In this document: positions 1 through 9,633 of the stretch, one piece after another
Numbering within the stretch: position 1 is the stretch's first letter
Layout: the number at the start of each line of letters is the position of its first letter
DNA from: Palsa-506 sp963755815
Lineage (GTDB): Bacteria; Actinomycetota; Actinomycetes; Streptosporangiales; Streptosporangiaceae
Direction: 5' to 3'
NCBI GenBank assembly: GCA_963755815.1
Contig: CAVWLF010000014.1
Location: 143,712-207,711, forward strand
Length of the DNA: 64,000 bases
Translations under genes and position numbers: made by a program
The notes under the pieces: model-generated
The model's input: only the letters and a program-made list of their open reading frames with translations
Database searches by the model: none
What the model was told of the DNA's origin: nothing

Positions 1-8
1 AGAAGTCA

Positions 9-344
9 GTGAGCATGTGGGATGCCGTTCCCGGAGTTCCGGCCGGCGGCGTGCCGGACGACGCGTTCCTGCTGGACGTGCGCGAGCCCGACGAGTGGGA
101 GGCCGGCCATGTGCCCGGCGCCCTGCACATCCCGCTCGGCGAGCTCAGCGCGCGGAGCGCTGAGATCCCGCAGGAAACGGCGGTCTACGTGATCTGCCGG
201 TCCGGGGCGCGGTCGGCGCGCGCCGCGGCCGCCCTCACCGGCGCGGGCTGGCAGGCGCTCAATGTCACCGACGGAATGCACGGCTGGGAAGCCGCCGGCC
301 GTCAGATGATCACGGATTCCGGCGCTCAGCCGTTCGTCGCGTAA
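9..344 (+). CDS. rhodanese-like domain protein
   Basis: This 111-residue protein is a single rhodanese fold, with no second domain. The active-site loop CRSGARSAR gives a catalytic Cys near residue 63, which would carry a persulfide. The upstream LDVREPDEWEAGHVPGALHIPL block is the usual first rhodanese signature. Single-domain rhodaneses of this size act in sulfur transfer or thiosulfate/polysulfide handling in the cytoplasm; the substrate cannot be read from sequence. The GTG start at 9 is followed by an in-frame ATG at 15, either of which could be used. It lies 90 bp upstream of the SNF2 helicase gene on the same strand. Confidence 0.88.
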   Translation: MSMWDAVPGVPAGGVPDDAFLLDVREPDEWEAGHVPGALHIPLGELSARSAEIPQETAVYVICRSGARSARAAAALTGAGWQALNVTDGMHGWEAAGRQMITDSGAQPFVA

Positions 345-434
345 CGTCAGTGCCCCGGCAATTTGCGGTGCGTCGGCCCGCATTGCGTTGCTAGCGTCAA
401 GAGGAAGCCGGCCGGGGCCACGGGAGCGTAGATC

Positions 435-2486
435 ATGCTGGTAGTCCACGGGATCTGGGCGTATGGGGCGCTCGGCCTGTGGGCAGAGGATCCCGACGGC
501 CCGGCCACGGCCCCGCCCCGGCCGGGCCGTGCGTCCCGGGCGCCGCGGCCGCACCCGTTCGCCGCGGCCGCGGATGTCATCGCCGACGTCGTGGCTGAGC
601 TGGCTGAGCCGGCCGCCGAACTGACCCTGAAGGGCGTCGAGGACGAGCTGACCCTCTGGCTGCCCGGCACCGCCGATGGCCCGCAGGCCTCGCCGGAGCT
701 GATCCGGGCGCCGGGCCGCGAGCCCGCGAGGGCGGCCGGCCGCGGCGGGCTGGCCGCCTGGCGCGTGCCCGGGCTCAGCTTCGAGCCGCCCGCCGCGCTT
801 GAGCTGCTCAGCGTGCTCGGCGAGGCCGGGGCGGGCGGCGCACGGGCGACCCAGGGCGGATCCGTGCGTTACCTGGCGGCGCTCGCGCAGCTGGCCGGGG
901 ACCTGGCCGTGCGCGGGCGCGTCCTTCCCGCGCTGGTCGCAGCCGACGAGGCGGCCGGACGCGGCGATGCGAGCGGCGGCTACGCCGCCCGCTGGCGGCC
1001 CGTGCTGTCCGGCGCCGACGCGCAGCGGGCGCGCGAACTCGCGGCCGCGATGCCGCCGCTGTGCCGCGCCACGACGGCCGGGGGACAGGCGTCGGCGCTG
1101 GTGCTGACCGATGCTCTCGACGCGCTGACCGACGCGGCGGCGCGGGCCAGCCTGAGCAGCCCGCCCGGCTTGGCCATGCTGCCCGCGAGGCGCGGTCGCC
1201 GCCCGGCCCGGATGCCCGTGGCGGAGCGCTGGGCGGCCGCGCTGATCAGCGTGAACCCGCAGGTGGCCGTGGTGACGCCGGAGGACGAGAGCGAGGCGGC
1301 GACCCTGGCCGCCGACCTGGCCGCGTGGCGGAACGCGGCGCAGGCCCCGGCCGGTCCGGTCCGCACCAGCTTCCGGCTCGTCGAGCCCGCAGCGGCTGAT
1401 GACGGGGCTGACGACGACGCAGTCGGCCACGATGGGGCCGGCCATTCAGCCGCGGCCACCAAGTCTGACGTCACCGGCACTGACCCAGGCCAGAGCGCCG
1501 CCATCGCCGCGGCCACCGAGCCTGGCCAGAGCACCCCTGCCGCCGCCGCCGAGCCTGGCCGGAGCGCCCCCGCCGCCACCGAGCCCGACGATTCCACCGC
1601 GGAGCCCGACGATGCCGCCGCAGACCCGCCATGGACCGTCGAGTTCGCGCTGCAGTCGACCGAGGATCCGAGCCTGCTGCTGCCCGCGGCCGACGTCTGG
1701 TCCGGCGCGAGCGCGGGCGGCTGGGCCATGGCCGGGATCAGGCACCCGGAGGAAGAGCTGCTGGCCGGGCTCGGCCGCGCCTCGCGGCTGTTCCCCGAGC
1801 TCGACCTCGAGCTGCGCAGCGCGGCGCCGGCCGCGATCGCGCTGGACACCGCGGGCGCGTTCCGGTTCCTGCGGGAAACCGGGCCGCTGCTGTCGGGCGC
1901 CGGCTTCGGCGTGCTGCTGCCGGACTGGGCCCGCAAGGCGCGGCTTGGCCTCAAGGTCACTACCCGGTCGAAGCAGGCCGCGGGCAGCGGCGCGAAGCAG
2001 CCCGCGTTCGGGATGGCGGACCTGGTCGACTTCCGCTACGAGCTGGCCCTCGGCGACCGGACCCTGGACGCGGAGGACCTCGCCGAGCTGGCCAGGCTCA
2101 AGGTCCCGCTGGTGCGGCTGCGCGGCCAGTGGGTGGAGCTGGACGACCGGCACGTGCAGGCGGCGCTGAAGTTCCTGCAACACCGCCGGACGGGCAGCAT
2201 GCCCGCGGCGGATGCGCTGCTGGCCGGGCTGCGCGGGGTAGACGACGACCTGGAGGTCGTCAGCGTGGACGCCGACGGCTGGCTGGGCGACCTGCTGTCC
2301 GGTCAGGCCGACCAGCGGCTGGCCCCGGCCGGCACCCCGGCCTCCTTCCGCGGCGAACTGCGCCCCTACCAGGAACGCGGCCTGGCCTGGCTGTCCTTCC
2401 TGGGCAACCTCGGACTCGGCGGAATCCTCGCCGACGACATGGGACTGGGTAAAACCGTGACAAATGCTATCTTTGCTCGCAAATGA
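435..2486 (+). pseudogene. SNF2-family DNA helicase, N-terminal part, interrupted by an intein
   Basis: This is the N-terminal part of a SNF2/DEAD-like ATPase of the actinobacterial type that precedes a SWIM protein. The reading frame runs through the long N-terminal accessory domain to the helicase core: GELRPYQERGLAWLSFLGNLGLGGILADDMGLGK is motif Q plus Walker A. It then enters intein sequence and stops at 2484. Residues about 325-400 are an Ala/Pro/Asp/Glu-rich, repetitive linker probably not needed for the fold. The DEAQ box and motifs IV-VI lie beyond the intein at 3837-5176. As read here, no single protein can contain both halves. If the frame breaks are real the helicase is lost; if they are read errors it would be an intein-containing helicase. 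Confidence 0.85.
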
Positions 2487-3836
2487 ACTCTATAGCCGAG
2501 AACGTGTGGGACCGTTTGGCCAGCCCGCCAGCAGTGACGGCGAGGGGGAGTGGGCGGTCCCGTCAGAGCCACTCAGAATCAACTCCCTGACCAATCGGGT
2601 AACGGTGAGACGGTGGCGACGTGGAGCGTTACGCGCCTGTACGCCAGGCATCAGCGAGAAGGTCCGCCGTTCCGCCTCGACGACGGGAGCGAGATCGCCC
2701 TTACCCGTCAGCACAAGTTGCTTGGACTGCATGGCTGGACCAATGAGTTCGCAACCGGAGACCGGATCTGCGTCCCGCCCGCCTGGAATGGTCGGGCAAC
2801 CCGTTGATCCTGACCTCACGATCCTGCTCGCATGGCAGATCGCAGAGGGCCACGAGGACAAATATGCGGTGGCTATCAGCCAGAAGAACGTCGCGGTGCT
2901 CGAATCGCTGCTCCAGTGCATGCGTCGGCTGGGCGATACATTCCAGTTGCAGATCAACCGGCCTGCTATCAGAGCGTCGGCCAACTGGGTCGCCAGCCTG
3001 CGAATTACGAGTGCGGATTATCGTGGATTCGTGGCTGACCTCGGATACGATGGGGTAATAGATCCGCCACCAAACGCATCCCGGACTTCATTGTCGCCGC
3101 AGATGACGACACTGTCCGCAGATTCCTGCGGGAGTACTTCAGCGCCGAGGGATCGGTTCTCAAGGGGATGCGCAGCGTCGAGATCAGCTCCGCCTCTGAG
3201 TGGCTGATGCGGCAGCTTGCCTGCATGCTGCGCAGGTTCGGGATCTGGCTGCGTATCACCGAGAAGCAGAAGTGCGCGACCAACGGCTCGGGAATCTACC
3301 GTCCGTACTGGATCGGGCTGATCGGCGGTACGTCGCTGCGGCGCTTCCACGCGGAGGTCGGCTTCTCGGACCAGGTCAAGCAGGCTAAGCTGGCCGATAT
3401 ATGCGCTGCAAGACCCAACACCAACGTGGAGGGAATTCCCGGCTCGGACGTGCTGACGCTCGCCCGTCACCTAACCCGCCTGCCGATGCGGCACCTCGGC
3501 GCCAAACCTATTTACTTCAATGGCTCTCAGGAGCTATCGAAGGCAACGGCGAAATCGGTCATTGAGGCCATCGACCGGATCCTCTCCGGCCAGGCGGTGA
3601 GCGAATACGCAGCTAGGCCAGCCACCAAATGGACGGCGACAACCTTGGAAGCCTACGACCGCCTTAACCGAGACGATCTAGCTGCGATACGGGACATTCT
3701 CGCCGAACGAGTGAACCGGGAGGTGTTCTACCCGCGCATCGTCTCGATCGAGGACACGGACTACGACGGCTGGGTCTACGACTTCGAGGTCGCCGAGCAC
3801 CACAACTTTGTCGCGGGCGGCGTGCTCTGCCACAAC
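2454..3836 (+). mobile_element. Decayed intein with LAGLIDADG-type homing endonuclease, inserted in Walker A
   Basis: The element sits between the Lys and Thr of the helicase GK/T motif: the left flank ends GLGK and the right flank starts TVQLLGLMANEG. Intein signatures are visible in pieces. Block B is TRQHKLLGLHGWTNE. The endonuclease block is FLREYFSAEGSV, followed by RSVEISSASEWL. The C-terminal blocks are VYDFEVAEHHNFVAGG and LCHN. Frame changes are needed near 2485, 2535, 2600, 2800 and 3050, yet the total length of 1383 nt is a multiple of three. The first residue reads as Thr rather than the catalytic Cys, so splicing should fail even if the frames were restored. The segment is visibly richer in A+T than its flanks, consistent with acquisition from elsewhere. 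Confidence 0.82.
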
Positions 3837-5176
3837 ACTGTCCAGCTGCTCGGGCTCATGGCCAACGAAGGTGAGTCACCATCAGCGGCCAGCGAGGGCC
3901 AACCTGTCTGCTGATCTGCCCGATGTCGCTGGTCGGGAACTGGGAGCGGGAGGCCGAGCGGTTCACGCCGGATCTCCGCGTGCACGTCCACCACGGGGCC
4001 GGCCGCCTGACCGGACCGGAACTCGCCGAGACGCTGAACGCCGCCGACCTGGTCATCACCACCTACGGCATGGTCGCCCGGGACCGGGAGGCGCTGAGCG
4101 CGATCGGCTGGCGCCGGGTCGTCTGCGACGAGGCGCAGAACATCAAGAACTCCGCCACCCGCCAGGCCCAGGCGGTCCGCAGCCTGCCCGCCGGATCGAG
4201 GATCGCGCTGACCGGCACCCCGGTCGAGAACCGCCTCACCGAACTGTGGTCGATCATGGAGTTCACCAGCCCCGGCCTGCTCGGCCCGGCGGAGAAGTTC
4301 CGCACCGCCTACGCGATCCCGATCGAGCGCAGCGGCGACGCCGAGGCGACCGCCCGGCTGAAGCGGATCACCGGCCCGTTCATCCTGCGCCGGCTGAAGA
4401 CCGACAAGACGATCATCTCCGACCTGCCGGACAAGCTGGAGATGAAGATCTGGTGCAACCTCACCCCGGAGCAGGCGTCGCTGTACCAGGCGACCGTGAC
4501 GGACATGCTGGCCAAAATCGAGGCGGCGGACGGCATCGAGCGGCGCGGGCTCGTTCTGGCCACGATGGCCAGGCTGAAGCAGGCCTGCAACCATCCGGCG
4601 CACCTGCTGGGCGACGGTTCCCGGCTGGACGGGCGCTCCGGCAAGCTGGCCCGGCTGGAGGAGATCTGCGACGAGGTCGTAGCCGGCGGCGAGAAGGCGC
4701 TCTGCTTCACCCAGTACGCCGAGTTCGGCCGGATGCTCCAGCCGTACCTGGCCGCCCGGCTGGGCTGCCCGGTCCTTTACCTGCACGGCGGTACGCCGAA
4801 GAAGCAGCGCGACGCGATGGTTTCCCGCTTCCAGGCCATAACGGACCCAGCGGTGTTCATCCTGTCCCTCAAGGCCGGCGGCACCGGCCTGAATCTGACC
4901 GCCGCCAATCACGTCATCCACATTGACCGCTGGTGGAACCCGGCGGTGGAGGACCAGGCCACCGACCGGGCGTTCCGGATCGGCCAGCGCAAGGACGTCC
5001 AGGTGCGCAAGTTCGTCTGCGTCGGCACGGTGGAGGAGCGGATCGACGCCATGATCGAGGAGAAGAAGGCCCTCGCCGAGCGGATCGTCGGGACCGGCGA
5101 GAGCTGGCTGACCGAGCTGTCCGTGGCCGAACTGCGCCAGGTGATCGCGCTGTCGCCGGAGGCGGTGTCGCAATGA
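3837..5176 (+). pseudogene. SNF2-family DNA helicase, C-terminal part
   Basis: This is the continuation of the helicase after the intein. It begins TVQLLGLMANEGE and then needs one more frame change near 3890 to reach GPTCLLICPMSLVGNWE. From there the frame is open to 5176. Core motifs are intact: VVCDEAQNIKN (DEAQ box), ALTGTPVENR, LRRLKTDK, the helicase C domain with LHGGTPKKQRD, and ILSLKAGGTGLNLTAANHVIHIDRWWNPA followed by QATDRAFRIGQ. An ATG at 3923 could start a separate 417-residue polypeptide, but it would lack Walker A and so should not hydrolyse ATP. The stop overlaps the start of the SWIM gene (ATGA), which indicates an original operon. Confidence 0.85.
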
Positions 5177-6018
5177 GTGACTGGCGGGACTGGCCGGAGC
5201 GATCCGGGCCGCTCCGGGTCGAGGGCGGCATCAGGGCGCGCAGCAAGCGGGGCGCGATCGGCGAGCAGTGGTGGTCACGGCGGTTCATCAGCGTGCTCGA
5301 GTCGTTCGGCATGACGGGCCGGCTCGCCCGGGGCCGCAACTATGCCCGCTCCGGCCAGGTGCTCGGCTTCGAGATCTCGTCCGGCTACGTGACCGCCCAG
5401 GTGCAGGGGTCGCGGCCCAAGCCATACCGGATCCGGATCCGGGTGCTGCCGCTGACCACCGCGCAATGGCAGCGGGTCGAGCGCGCGCTGGCCGGCCAGG
5501 CGCTGTTCCGGGCCCGGCTGCTGGCCGGCGAGATGCCGCGCGAGATCGAGGAAGTGTTCGCCGACTGCGGCACGCCGCTCTTCCCGCGCCGCGAGAGCGA
5601 CATGGAGATGTCGTGCTCCTGCCCGGACTGGGGCGTGCCGTGCAAGCATCTCGCCGCGGTCTGCTACGTGCTGGCGGAGGCGTTCGACGCCGACCCGTTC
5701 GGCCTGCTGGCCTGGCGCGGCCGGGGCCGGGAGGACCTGCTCGCCTCGCTGCGGGGGCTGACCGCGGCCGGGCCGCCCGCCCCCCGGCCGGTGATCGACG
5801 TCGCGGACCGCCCGCTGGCCGAGTGCATGGCGGATTTCTGGTCACCGGGGATGAGCCAGGCCCGGCTGCGGTCCCGGCCCGCGGTCCCGGCCGCGCCCCC
5901 CGGCCTGCTGCTGCGCACCTTCGAGCCGCCGGCCATCGCCGTGCGGGGCACGGACCTGGTCACGCTGCTCGCCCCGGCCTACCAGCGCCTGGCGGGCCAG
6001 GATGAGGCGCCCGGCTGA
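5173..6018 (+). CDS. SWIM zinc finger protein
   Basis: This 281-residue protein has a SWIM motif CSCPDWGVPCKH (C148, C150, C157, H159), the CxCx(n)CxH zinc ligand set. It starts with ATG at 5173, overlapping the helicase stop by four bases; the frame is open further upstream but only across the helicase gene. In actinobacteria SWIM proteins are commonly encoded directly after a SNF2 helicase and are thought to act with it on DNA or in protein binding. The N-terminal half (about 1-130) is a conserved region of unknown fold. If its helicase partner is truly dead, this gene may be left without its partner, though its own frame is intact. Confidence 0.88.
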   Translation: MSDWRDWPERSGPLRVEGGIRARSKRGAIGEQWWSRRFISVLESFGMTGRLARGRNYARSGQVLGFEISSGYVTAQVQGSRPKPYRIRIRVLPLTTAQWQRVERALAGQALFRARLLAGEMPREIEEVFADCGTPLFPRRESDMEMSCSCPDWGVPCKHLAAVCYVLAEAFDADPFGLLAWRGRGREDLLASLRGLTAAGPPAPRPVIDVADRPLAECMADFWSPGMSQARLRSRPAVPAAPPGLLLRTFEPPAIAVRGTDLVTLLAPAYQRLAGQDEAPG

Positions 6019-6074
6019 CGACGCCCGGGCGTCGGCAGCCGGCCCGGCCGCCCGGTTGCCGCCGCACCGCCCGC

Positions 6075-6476
6075 TCAGTCGTCGCGCGCGGACAGGACGC
6101 AGAACTCGTTGCCCTCCGGGTCGGCCAGGACCACCCAGCTGACCCGGGCGGCATCCTGCCCGACGTCGACGCGCCGGGCGCCGAGGGCCTCCAGCCGGCC
6201 CACCTCGGTGTCCAGGTCCGCGTCGCCGGGCGGCGCCAGGTCGATATGCAGGCGATTCTTCAGCTGCTTGCCCTCAGGCACCGTCACGAACACGAGCCCG
6301 GGTCCTCGTTCCAGCGGCGGAATCGAGCGCGTCTCGTCGAGCGCGTGCGGCGGCACCAGGACGACTTCGCCGGGGGCCTCGTAGCCGATCCGCCAGTCAA
6401 TCGCCTCGGCCCACCACCGGCTCTGGGCGACGATGTCATGACAGTCCACTACGACGGAATACCAGCGCACGCTCAT
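6075..6476 (-). CDS. VOC (glyoxalase-fold) family protein
   Basis: This 133-residue protein has the paired beta-alpha-beta-beta-beta layout of the vicinal oxygen chelate superfamily. It begins MSVRWYSVVVDCHDI, has a metal-ligand candidate His in NRLHIDLAPPGD, and ends WVVLADPEGNEFCVL, the signature seen at the end of many VOC proteins. The reaction cannot be assigned; members include glyoxalases, dioxygenases and antibiotic-binding proteins. The frame stays open upstream, but the family start fits the ATG at 6474-6476. It is divergent from the zincin gene, with only 54 bp between the two starts, so they share a promoter region. Confidence 0.82.
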   Translation of the reverse strand: MSVRWYSVVVDCHDIVAQSRWWAEAIDWRIGYEAPGEVVLVPPHALDETRSIPPLERGPGLVFVTVPEGKQLKNRLHIDLAPPGDADLDTEVGRLEALGARRVDVGQDAARVSWVVLADPEGNEFCVLSARDD

Positions 6477-6530
6477 AGCCCGAAAGGTAGCCGATCGCTG
6501 GCCGGTCCCGCGGTGCGCGACAATGGGCTG

Positions 6531-6872
6531 GTGATTGACGTGGCGCCGGAGAAGTTCGAGGAGATGGTCGCCACGGCGCTGGACAGCCTGCCCGAGGACC
6601 TCGGCCGGCTGATGCGCAACGTGGCCGTCACCGTCGAGGACGGCCCGGGCCCGCCCGGCCTGCTCGGGCTCTATCAGGGAATCCCGCTGACCAGCCGCGG
6701 GACGAACTACGCCGGGGCGCTGCCGGACCGGATCACCATCTACCGCCTGGCGATCTGCGCGATCTGCCGTACCGAGGAGGATGTCGCCGTCGAGGTGCGC
6801 CGCACGGTGGTGCACGAGGTCGCCCACCACTTCGGCATCGGCGACGCCCGGCTCCGCGAGCTCGGCTGGTAG
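6531..6872 (+). CDS. zincin-like metallopeptidase family protein
   Basis: This 113-residue protein ends with the zinc motif HEVAHHFGIGD (H95, E96, H99 and D105), the HExxHxxGxxD pattern of the short zincin-like family once called DUF1025. The start chosen is GTG at 6531, giving MIDVAPEKFEEMVATALDSLPEDL, which is where family members begin. The longer upstream reading is antisense to the VOC gene. Substrates of these small proteins are unknown. A cytoplasmic location is likely because there is no signal peptide. Confidence 0.85.
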   Translation: MIDVAPEKFEEMVATALDSLPEDLGRLMRNVAVTVEDGPGPPGLLGLYQGIPLTSRGTNYAGALPDRITIYRLAICAICRTEEDVAVEVRRTVVHEVAHHFGIGDARLRELGW

Positions 6873-6906
6873 CGCCCGGCGGCCAGATGTTTGACATGAT
6901 CTGCTG

Positions 6907-7449
6907 GTGCCCGACAGCGATCTCGTCCAGCTCGCCCGTGACGTCGACGCCCGGTGCCGGCTGCGCGGCCAGTTCACGCTCCGCTCCGGCCAGGTATCCA
7001 GCGAGTACTTCGACAAGTACCTGTTCGAATCGGACCCGGTCCTGCTGCGCCGCGTGGTGGCGCGGATGGCCGCGCTGATACCGGCCGGCACCGATCTGCT
7101 CGGGGGCCTTGAGCTCGGCGGCGTGCCACTGGTCACCGTGCTCAGCGGGGACACCGGCATACCGGCCCTGTTCGTGCGCAAGGAGGCAAAGGCCTACGGC
7201 ACGCGGCAGCTGGCCGAGGGCGGTGATCCGGCCGGCCGCACGGTGCTCCTGGTCGAGGACGTCATCACGACCGGCGGGGCCGTCCGGAACGCGGCCCGGG
7301 CGCTGCGGGCCGGCGGCGCGACCGTGACCACCGTGGTCTGCGCCATCGACCGGTCGGCACCGGGCGAGAACCCGCTCGGCGCCGACGGCATCACGGTGCG
7401 GTCGGTGCTGACCAAGGATCTGCTGGACTCGGTGACCTCCGGGCGGTAG
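6907..7449 (+). CDS. pyrE: orotate phosphoribosyltransferase
   Basis: The 180-residue product makes orotidine 5'-phosphate from orotate and PRPP in pyrimidine synthesis. The PRPP-binding motif VLLVEDVITTGGA is at residues 113-125. The N-terminal RGQFTLRSGQVSSEYFDKYLFE block is typical of PyrE, and the flexible loop with RKEAKAYGT is near 91-98. It starts with GTG at 6907, 34 bp after the zincin gene. The length is normal for the short actinobacterial form. It ends four bases before the convergent gene at 7454. Confidence 0.93.
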   Translation: MPDSDLVQLARDVDARCRLRGQFTLRSGQVSSEYFDKYLFESDPVLLRRVVARMAALIPAGTDLLGGLELGGVPLVTVLSGDTGIPALFVRKEAKAYGTRQLAEGGDPAGRTVLLVEDVITTGGAVRNAARALRAGGATVTTVVCAIDRSAPGENPLGADGITVRSVLTKDLLDSVTSGR

Positions 7450-7453
7450 CGCC

Positions 7454-8602
7454 TTACCCGGCCGTGACCGGATGCGGGTAGTCCGGCGAGCGGTGCTGGA
7501 ACGACAGGATGTGCGGGTTCTGGATGACACCGTCGCGGATCTCGATGGCCCGCCGGATGGTGTCGCTGGCGTCCCACGCCCGCGGGCCGGCCAGCACCGC
7601 GGGCAGCAGCGGCAGCAGCGCCTCGCTGATCTCCCAGGTGGCGGAGTCCCACAGGTACGACGGGCTATGGTCCACCGCGTAGTAGTGGACGTTGCGCCCC
7701 ACGGTCAGCATGGGCTCGGTGAAGGACGTGGGGCGCGCCCAGCTGAAGCCCATGCCCTCATCGCAGGACACGTCGACGATGAGGCTGCCGGGCGCGAAGT
7801 AGCCCAGGTCGCCGTCGGCGACGAACATCAGCGGCGCATCGGTGTTCTGCAGCACGCAGTTGACCACGATGTCGTGCTCGGCCAGGAAGGGGGCCAGCGG
7901 CACCCGGCCGCCTGCACTGTGCGCATAACAGCGGCCCTGGTCGGCGGCGTCCTGCTCAAGGCGCACTATGCGGGCCGAGTGGATCGGCGAGCCAACCGCG
8001 TTGACGTCACGGTGGGTCAGTATGTCGACGTCACTCACGCCGTGCGCGGACAGGGCAGTGACGGCCCCCCGGCCAGCCGCGCCGAAGCCGATGACGGCCG
8101 CCCGCAGCCGGCGACCGTAATCGCCTGTGCGGCCGATGAGCTGCAGGGCGTGCAGCACGGAGCAGTAACCGGCCAGCTCGTTGTTCTTGTGAAAGACATG
8201 GAGGTTAAACGAGCCGTCGGCGGACCAGTAATTCATCGCCTCGAAGGCAATCAGCGTCAGCCGCCGGTCGATACTCAGCTGGGTGAGCTCGTCATCCTGG
8301 ACGCAATGCGGCCAGCCCCAGAGGATCTGCCCCGCCCGCAGGCCCGCGACGTCCGCATGCTGCGGCTTGGGCAGCAGGATGACGTCACAGTCCGCCATGA
8401 GCTCGCCGCGGCTGCGAAGCCCGGCGACCTGCGGCGCCAGTTGGTCGTCGGGCACGCCGAAGTGCTCGCCGTAGCCGCGCTCGAGGTAGATGCTCTCGCG
8501 CAGCCGGGGCTCGATCCGCTCGATGTGCAGCGGGTGGATCGCGAGCCGGTGCTCGTTCTCCTTCCCCGACCGCGACATGACTCCGAGGCTGAGCTGATCC
8601 AC
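7454..8602 (-). CDS. N5-(carboxyethyl)ornithine synthase / alanine dehydrogenase-like oxidoreductase
   Basis: This 382-residue NAD(P)-dependent enzyme belongs to the alanine dehydrogenase/PNT-N group. The N-terminal domain starts SLGVMSRSGKENEHRLAIHP. The Rossmann loop AVIGFGAAGRGAV is near residue 170. The C-terminal part has LIVDVSCDEGMGFSWARPTSF. The SGKENEHRLAIHP opening and the overall pattern fit N5-(L-1-carboxyethyl)-L-ornithine synthase, which reductively joins pyruvate to ornithine. A related opine-type or amino-acid dehydrogenase role cannot be excluded. The gene is divergent from the PhyH gene. Confidence 0.75.
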   Translation of the reverse strand: MDQLSLGVMSRSGKENEHRLAIHPLHIERIEPRLRESIYLERGYGEHFGVPDDQLAPQVAGLRSRGELMADCDVILLPKPQHADVAGLRAGQILWGWPHCVQDDELTQLSIDRRLTLIAFEAMNYWSADGSFNLHVFHKNNELAGYCSVLHALQLIGRTGDYGRRLRAAVIGFGAAGRGAVTALSAHGVSDVDILTHRDVNAVGSPIHSARIVRLEQDAADQGRCYAHSAGGRVPLAPFLAEHDIVVNCVLQNTDAPLMFVADGDLGYFAPGSLIVDVSCDEGMGFSWARPTSFTEPMLTVGRNVHYYAVDHSPSYLWDSATWEISEALLPLLPAVLAGPRAWDASDTIRRAIEIRDGVIQNPHILSFQHRSPDYPHPVTAG

Positions 8603-8697
8603 GCGGCACTCCCTTGTCCGGGTCTCTGTTTAGCACACGCGGCCGCGCCGGATCCGCGGCCGGCGGCCCGCCGGGCCGCGGAACTATCGTGGGCGGC

Positions 8698-9600
8698 GTG
8701 GATGAGCTGACCGACTCCGCCGCACTGGCGGGCGATCAGGGCGCGCTGCGCGGGCGCCTCGCGGAAGACGGGTATCTCTTCTTCCGCGGCCTGCTGCCGG
8801 CCGCGGACGTGCGCGCGGCCGCGGCCGGTGTCCTGGCCGGGCTGCGCCGGGGCGGATGGGTTGATGACCGCGGCATCCCGTCGGCTGACCGGCGGGCGCT
8901 GAGCGTGCTGGAGGCGCTCGGTGACCCGGCGTTCCGGGCCGCCATCGCGAGCCCGGCGTTCAACCGGATCCCTTACCTCGCTCCGCTGCGCGGGCTGGCC
9001 CGGCTGATCCTCGGGCCGGGGGGATTTTCCTACCCGGCGAAGGTGCTGCGGGCCGTCTACCCCGAGCGCCCGCCCGGCCTGGCCCGCGGCCGCTACATCC
9101 ACCAGGACTACGCGGTCTCCGGCGTGCAGGACATGCTCACCAGCTGGGTGCCGATGATGGAGATCCCGGTCCGGCTGGGCGGGCTGGCGGTCCTGACGGC
9201 CAGCCAGCTGGGCCCGCCGCAGCGCCCGCGGGTGCTCCGCCAGGATGAGCGCGGCTGGGCGACCGCGGACTACCGGGCCGGGGACGTGCTCGTCTTCCAC
9301 TGCCTGACCTCGCACGCCGCGCTGCCCAACCTCGGCACGTCGCTGCGGCTGTCCGGGGATTTCCGCTGGCAGCGCCGCGACCAGACGGCGCCCGCCCAGC
9401 TCGTGCTCGGTCCCGCGGGCGGGCCGCACGAGCTCTTCAGCCGGATGTTCGCCGGCCAGCCGTGGTGGGAGCCGGTTCCCCGCGGACTGACGCTCAGCCC
9501 GCGGGAACGCCTGGCCGCCATCCCGCCCGGGCCGTCACGTTACTTCGCGGTGCACCGAGGCTGGCAGCGCTGGCGGCCGCCGGGCGGGGCCGTCCACTAG
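8698..9600 (+). CDS. phytanoyl-CoA dioxygenase family protein
   Basis: This 300-residue Fe(II)/2-oxoglutarate dioxygenase-like protein has the metal triad visible as HxD in RYIHQDYAV (H135, D137) and a distal His in VFHCLTSHAALPN (about H206). An Arg near 217 in SLRLSGDFRW would bind 2-oxoglutarate. The GTG at 8698 is preferred because the upstream in-frame extension overlaps the divergent promoter and has no family-like sequence. The substrate is unknown; relatives act on lipids and specialised metabolites. Neighbouring genes give no pathway clue. Confidence 0.84.
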   Translation: MDELTDSAALAGDQGALRGRLAEDGYLFFRGLLPAADVRAAAAGVLAGLRRGGWVDDRGIPSADRRALSVLEALGDPAFRAAIASPAFNRIPYLAPLRGLARLILGPGGFSYPAKVLRAVYPERPPGLARGRYIHQDYAVSGVQDMLTSWVPMMEIPVRLGGLAVLTASQLGPPQRPRVLRQDERGWATADYRAGDVLVFHCLTSHAALPNLGTSLRLSGDFRWQRRDQTAPAQLVLGPAGGPHELFSRMFAGQPWWEPVPRGLTLSPRERLAAIPPGPSRYFAVHRGWQRWRPPGGAVH

Positions 9601-9633
9601 GCGGCAGCCGCTAGCGGGCCGGCCCGGCTGCGC

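Noticed and set aside
3776..5173. 465-codon minus-strand open frame over the helicase C-terminal part
   Set aside because: It is antisense to conserved helicase motifs and has no features of its own.
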